The position numbers and the translations under genes were made by a program. Source: Spirochaetota bacterium (GTDB lineage Bacteria > Spirochaetota > Spirochaetia > Treponematales > UBA12059). Taken from it: DNA of 8,098 nucleotides. How positions within the stretch are numbered: position 1 is the first letter of the stretch; each line of letters starts with the position of its first letter. Shown one piece after another: positions 5,236-8,098 of this stretch. The notes under the pieces are model-generated. The model searched no databases and had not been told where the DNA came from. It saw only the letters and a program-made list of their open reading frames with translations. The stretch is taken from contig JAKLIU010000082.1 in NCBI GenBank assembly GCA_022709445.1, positions 1 through 8,098 on the forward strand, in the 5' to 3' direction.

Positions 5236-7176
5236 ATGGGTGTCAGCCTGAAACTGAGGGTAACCCTCATCCAGCTGGGCTGCGGCCTGTTCTTCACCGC
5301 CCTGTCCGCCGGAACACTCGGCGTCCTGAGCCGGAACAGGGAGTTCTCCGACCTGCATGACCGGGCCGCGGCGGAGCTGTTCCACATAAGCGGCAAGGTG
5401 GGGGCCCTGATCGAGGAAACCATGCGCGACATCGATCTCCTCTCTTCCGTGCCGGCGGTGCTCGACAGGGACGATGCCGGGTTCACCAGCTTCATCGGGG
5501 CGGACGAGCGGACGTTCAGCTACCGGCAGGGACCGGCCGAGCTGGGAATCGTCGCACTGTTCGCCGCGTACAGGGCGAGCCATCCCGGGGTTTCGGCGGT
5601 ATACATGGGCAGGGAGAACGGAACCTTCGTGCGCTCCCACCCGCGCACCAGCCCCACCGATTATGACCCCCGGCTACGGCCATGGTACATGGCCGCGCTG
5701 GCATCGCCGGACCGGACAGTCGTCACTGAACCGTACGCGTCGGTGACCAACGACGACATCAACATCGGCGTGGTCCGGGCCCTGACCGACGGTACCGGCG
5801 CGCCTTTCGGGGTCCTGGGCATCGACCTGACCCTGTCCAGCCTGTCATCCTATCTCGCCGGTTCCGTCTCCCTGGACGACAGCTCGCTCCTTCTGGTGGA
5901 CGGCACGGGCAAGGTGCTGGCGAATTCCGACGGCACGTACCTCTTCAGGCCCCTGGACGAGAGCGGCCTCCCCTTCAGCGCGGTGGCCAATGCGTTCGGG
6001 CTGGGGTATTTCAGCGCCCCATACCGGGGAACGAGGAGCGTCGTCTTCGTCCACCCGGTATCCGTGGCCGGCTGGTATTCGGTGCTCCGGGTTGCCGAAC
6101 GATCGGTCATGGCGCGGGTGATCAAGACCGCCCTTGAGGTGATACTCATTTCCTCCGGGGCGATCGCGCTCCTGGTCCTGGTCAACGCGGCCGCGCTCGG
6201 CGCGTTGGTCCTGCGTCCCGTCGCGAGCCTGGAGCGGGAGGTGGCACGGATCGCCGGTGCCGCCGACTGGAAGCTGCGCGTGCCCGGGGTCGCCGGGACC
6301 CCGGAGCTGGAGAGCCTGTCCCGAGCCTTCAACAAGGCCCTGGATGCGGTGGAGGAATACTCCGACGGCCGGGACAGGGCCCTCCAGGAACTCGAGCTGT
6401 CGCACCAGGGGCTGGAGCGCAAGGTGGCCGAACGGACCGCCAGCCTGCTTGAGGCCAAGGAACGGGCGGAACAGGCGGACAGGGTCAAGTCGGCTTTCAT
6501 GGCCACCATGTCGCACGAGCTCAGGACGCCGCTCAACTCCATCCTGGGCTTCACGGGCATCATCGCCCAGAAACTGGCCGGTCCCCTGAACGCGGAACAG
6601 GAGAAGCAGATAGGCATGGTGCAGGGCAGCGCGCGCCACCTGCTTTCCCTGATCAACGACGTGCTCGACATTTCCAAGATAGAGGCCGGGCAGCTGAACG
6701 TCTCCATCGAGCGCGTCGATTGCGCCGAATCCGTGCTCCAGGCCATGGACCTGGTCCGTCCTGCGGCCGAGGCCAAGGGCCTGTCGTTGACCGGGGAACT
6801 GCCCGACGGCCTGCCCCACGCACTGGCCGACCGCAGGCGGCTCGGCCAGATATTGCTCAACCTGCTCTCCAACGCGGTCAAGTTCACCGAGCACGGAGTG
6901 GTCCGCGTCTCCGCCCGCGCGTCCGGAGGCGCGGTCTTGATCGAGGTCGCGGATACCGGCATAGGGATACGCGAAGCCGACCGCGAAAAACTGTTCAAGC
7001 CGTTCAGTCAGGTGGACGACGGCACGGCGAGGAAGTACGAGGGTACCGGGCTGGGCCTGTCCATCTGCAAGCGCCTGGCGGAGCTGATGGGCGGCGGCAT
7101 AGAGCTGGACAGCCGGTTCGGGAAGGGCACCACCGTGACGGTGCGCTTCCCCGCCACCGATGGGGGGCAGCCATGA
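5236..7176 (+). CDS. Membrane sensor histidine kinase (dCache_1-HAMP-HisKA-HATPase_c)
   Basis: Inner-membrane two-component sensor of 646 residues that autophosphorylates on His and should pass phosphate to the receivers encoded directly downstream. Order of parts: membrane segment 1 (about 9-31); extracytoplasmic double-Cache sensor (about 35-290); membrane segment 2 (about 300-326); HAMP (about 327-375, beginning RPVASLEREV); coiled coil (about 375-420); HisKA with H427 in MSHELRTPLNSILGF; HATPase with N-box NLLSNAVKF (542-550), G1 DTGIGI (573-578), an F-box around FKPFSQVDD and G2 YEGTGLGLSI (601-610). In the sensor, Y143-x4-R148-x-W150-Y151, then Y167 and D197, follow the spacing of the amino-acid-binding dCache_1 signature as I recall it. 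There is no fused receiver, so it relies on separate ones. The stop TGA overlaps the ATG of the next gene (ATGA), and a G6 tract (7162-7167) lies just before it. Confidence 0.93.
   Translation: MGVSLKLRVTLIQLGCGLFFTALSAGTLGVLSRNREFSDLHDRAAAELFHISGKVGALIEETMRDIDLLSSVPAVLDRDDAGFTSFIGADERTFSYRQGPAELGIVALFAAYRASHPGVSAVYMGRENGTFVRSHPRTSPTDYDPRLRPWYMAALASPDRTVVTEPYASVTNDDINIGVVRALTDGTGAPFGVLGIDLTLSSLSSYLAGSVSLDDSSLLLVDGTGKVLANSDGTYLFRPLDESGLPFSAVANAFGLGYFSAPYRGTRSVVFVHPVSVAGWYSVLRVAERSVMARVIKTALEVILISSGAIALLVLVNAAALGALVLRPVASLEREVARIAGAADWKLRVPGVAGTPELESLSRAFNKALDAVEEYSDGRDRALQELELSHQGLERKVAERTASLLEAKERAEQADRVKSAFMATMSHELRTPLNSILGFTGIIAQKLAGPLNAEQEKQIGMVQGSARHLLSLINDVLDISKIEAGQLNVSIERVDCAESVLQAMDLVRPAAEAKGLSLTGELPDGLPHALADRRRLGQILLNLLSNAVKFTEHGVVRVSARASGGAVLIEVADTGIGIREADREKLFKPFSQVDDGTARKYEGTGLGLSICKRLAELMGGGIELDSRFGKGTTVTVRFPATDGGQP
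7162..7167 (+). repeat. G6 tract at the kinase/receiver junction
   Basis: Six G, read as GGG GGG in the kinase frame three codons before its stop. They also provide the only purine-rich, Shine-Dalgarno-like stretch before the receiver ATG at 7173. The frame -1 to the kinase is the receiver frame, and it has no stop between the tract and that ATG. Confidence 0.5.
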
Positions 7177-7571
7177 GGCCCAGGATCCTGGTCATCGAGG
7201 ACAACGCGCAGAACATGTACCTCGTTCGCTACCTGCTGGAGATGAACGGCTGCGAGGTGGCCGGCGCGGAAGACGGGCCCACGGGAATCGCCTTGGCGTC
7301 CGGCATGTCGCCGGACGTGATTCTCCTGGACATACAGATTCCCGTGATGGACGGTTACGCGGTCGCCAAGGCCCTGCGCGCCAACCCGGCGCTGGACGCG
7401 GTGCCCATCGTCGCCGTCACCTCCTACGCCATGGCGGGAGACCGCGAGCGCATCCTCGCCGCGGGAGCGGACGACTACATCGAGAAGCCCATCGACCCGG
7501 CCCGCTTCCCGTCCCAGGTCCTGGCGCACGTACCCCGCTCCTCGGGCGGGATGAAGGAGGATGCCCGGTGA
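7173..7571 (+). CDS. Single-domain response regulator (DivK-like receiver)
   Basis: Cytoplasmic CheY-fold protein of 132 residues with no output domain, so it should act through protein-protein contact or as a phosphate shuttle. Receiver hallmarks are complete: acidic pair E9-D10 (VIEDN), phospho-acceptor D53 (ILLDIQIPVMDG), T83 and K105 (YIEKPID). The segments VIEDNAQNMYLVRYLLE and AVTSYAMAGDRERI closely resemble DivK and the stand-alone receivers paired with hybrid or Cache kinases. The ATG overlaps the kinase stop by ATGA. There is no good AGGAGG, so translation is probably coupled to the kinase. The stop in turn overlaps the GTG of the next gene. Family is certain; the cognate kinase is inferred from the overlap. 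Confidence 0.92.
   Translation: MRPRILVIEDNAQNMYLVRYLLEMNGCEVAGAEDGPTGIALASGMSPDVILLDIQIPVMDGYAVAKALRANPALDAVPIVAVTSYAMAGDRERILAAGADDYIEKPIDPARFPSQVLAHVPRSSGGMKEDAR
7554..7560 (+). promoter_or_regulatory. Strong ribosome binding site for the second receiver
   Basis: AAGGAGG inside the 3' end of the first receiver gene, seven bases before GTG 7568. It identifies this GTG as the start, even though no complete open frame closes in the window. Confidence 0.75.
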
Positions 7572-8098
7572 AGACCGTGCTGATCGTGGATGACGTGGAG
7601 GCCAACCGCTACCTGCTCGCCTCCCTGTTCGGGGCCAGGGGGTTCGGCACCGTCTGCGCGAAAAACGGCATCGAGGCGCTGCTGGCCCTGCCCGGACCGG
7701 ACCTCGTCATCTCGGACATACTCATGCCCGAGATGGACGGCTACGAACTCTGCCGCAAGGTACGGGCCGACCCCCGCACGCGTGATCTTCCCTTCATTTT
7801 CTACACGGCCACGTACACCGGCGACACGGACCGGCGCTTCGCCCTGGAACTTGGCGCGGACATGTTCATCATAAAACCCGCCGAGCCCGAGGCCCTGCTC
7901 GCGGTGGCGGAGCGGATCCTGTCCCGGGAACTGCCCTCGACGCGCGAGGGCGCGGATGGCCTGGCTCGCGAGGGCGTTTTCGCGGAGATCGACCGCGGCA
8001 TGGACGATACCGCGTTCATATTCCGCCATGAGCGGGCCATCGCGCACAAGCTGGACGAGAAGCTGCACGAGCTGGACGTGACCAACGCCCTCCTGGAC
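7568..8098 (+). CDS. Response regulator with N-terminal receiver and unknown C-terminal output (partial, continues past window)
   Basis: 177 codons from a GTG start to the window edge, open throughout. Residues 1-120 are a receiver: acidic pair D8-D9 (LIVDDVEANRYLL), phospho-acceptor D50 in ISDILMPEMDGYELC, T80 in FYTAT and K103 in FIIKP. Residues about 135-177 form a Glu/Lys/Leu-rich helix with heptad-like spacing (HKLDEKLHELDVTNALLD). In receiver proteins I know, this kind of linker leads into PAS, histidine kinase or GGDEF domains, so this is probably not a single-domain protein. The GTG overlaps the previous TGA by GTGA, and a strong AAGGAGG precedes it. As third gene of the operon it may be the terminal effector, or a second kinase, of the phosphorelay. 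Confidence 0.88.
   Translation, partial: MKTVLIVDDVEANRYLLASLFGARGFGTVCAKNGIEALLALPGPDLVISDILMPEMDGYELCRKVRADPRTRDLPFIFYTATYTGDTDRRFALELGADMFIIKPAEPEALLAVAERILSRELPSTREGADGLAREGVFAEIDRGMDDTAFIFRHERAIAHKLDEKLHELDVTNALLD

Noticed and set aside
5845..6998. Minus-strand open frames of about 350-380 codons opposite the kinase
   Set aside because: The plus strand encodes an unmistakable kinase with all motifs. The antisense frames have low-complexity Arg/Gly/Ser-rich products and no ribosome binding site.

Overview
This is a high-GC (roughly two-thirds or more G+C by eye), densely coding chromosomal window from a diderm bacterium. The evidence for a diderm is a lipobox-bearing secreted peptidase and an RnfD/NqrB-type ion pump subunit. 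The mix of an Rnf-type complex, a Cache-domain histidine kinase and stand-alone receivers would fit a GC-rich spirochaete or a Desulfobacterota-like anaerobe. I cannot fix the lineage, and that suggestion is low-confidence inference. There are no RNA genes, insertion sequences, CRISPR arrays or phage genes in the window.

Layout. (1) Positions 1-886, minus strand: the first 295 codons of an rnfD/nqrB-family gene, cut by the window edge, with its own strong sigma70-type promoter (950-977). (2) Positions 1034-2392, plus strand, divergent from rnfD: a complete M28 zinc aminopeptidase lipoprotein with all metal ligands present. (3) Positions 2403-4120, minus strand, convergent with the peptidase: a two-gene unit. 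A 328-aa uncharacterised Cys-rich protein comes first (3134-4120). A GNAT acetyltransferase resembling the PF12746/ZmaR-like group follows (2403-3137), and its GTG start overlaps the upstream TGA. (4) Positions 4121-4228: a divergent intergenic region with two extended -10 promoters and two perfect palindromes. (5) Positions 4229-5152, plus strand: a protein with two tandem GNAT domains. (6) Positions 5236-8098, plus strand: a three-gene signalling operon with overlapping start/stop codons. It encodes a dCache_1-HAMP-HisKA-HATPase membrane kinase, a DivK-like single-domain receiver, and a second receiver whose C-terminal output region runs off the window.

How the genes work together. The kinase sensor carries a residue pattern that matches, as I recall it, the amino-acid-binding dCache_1 signature, so the phosphorelay may respond to extracellular amino acids. 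A surface aminopeptidase lies about 3 kb upstream, but nothing in the sequence directly links the two. The Cys-rich protein plus PF12746-like GNAT, facing the tandem GNAT across a shared control region, form a possible small-molecule modification locus of unknown substrate. The least described items are this Cys-rich/GNAT pair, the unusual position of rnfD at the head of its transcript, and a G6 tract where a -1 slip would fuse the kinase to its downstream receiver.
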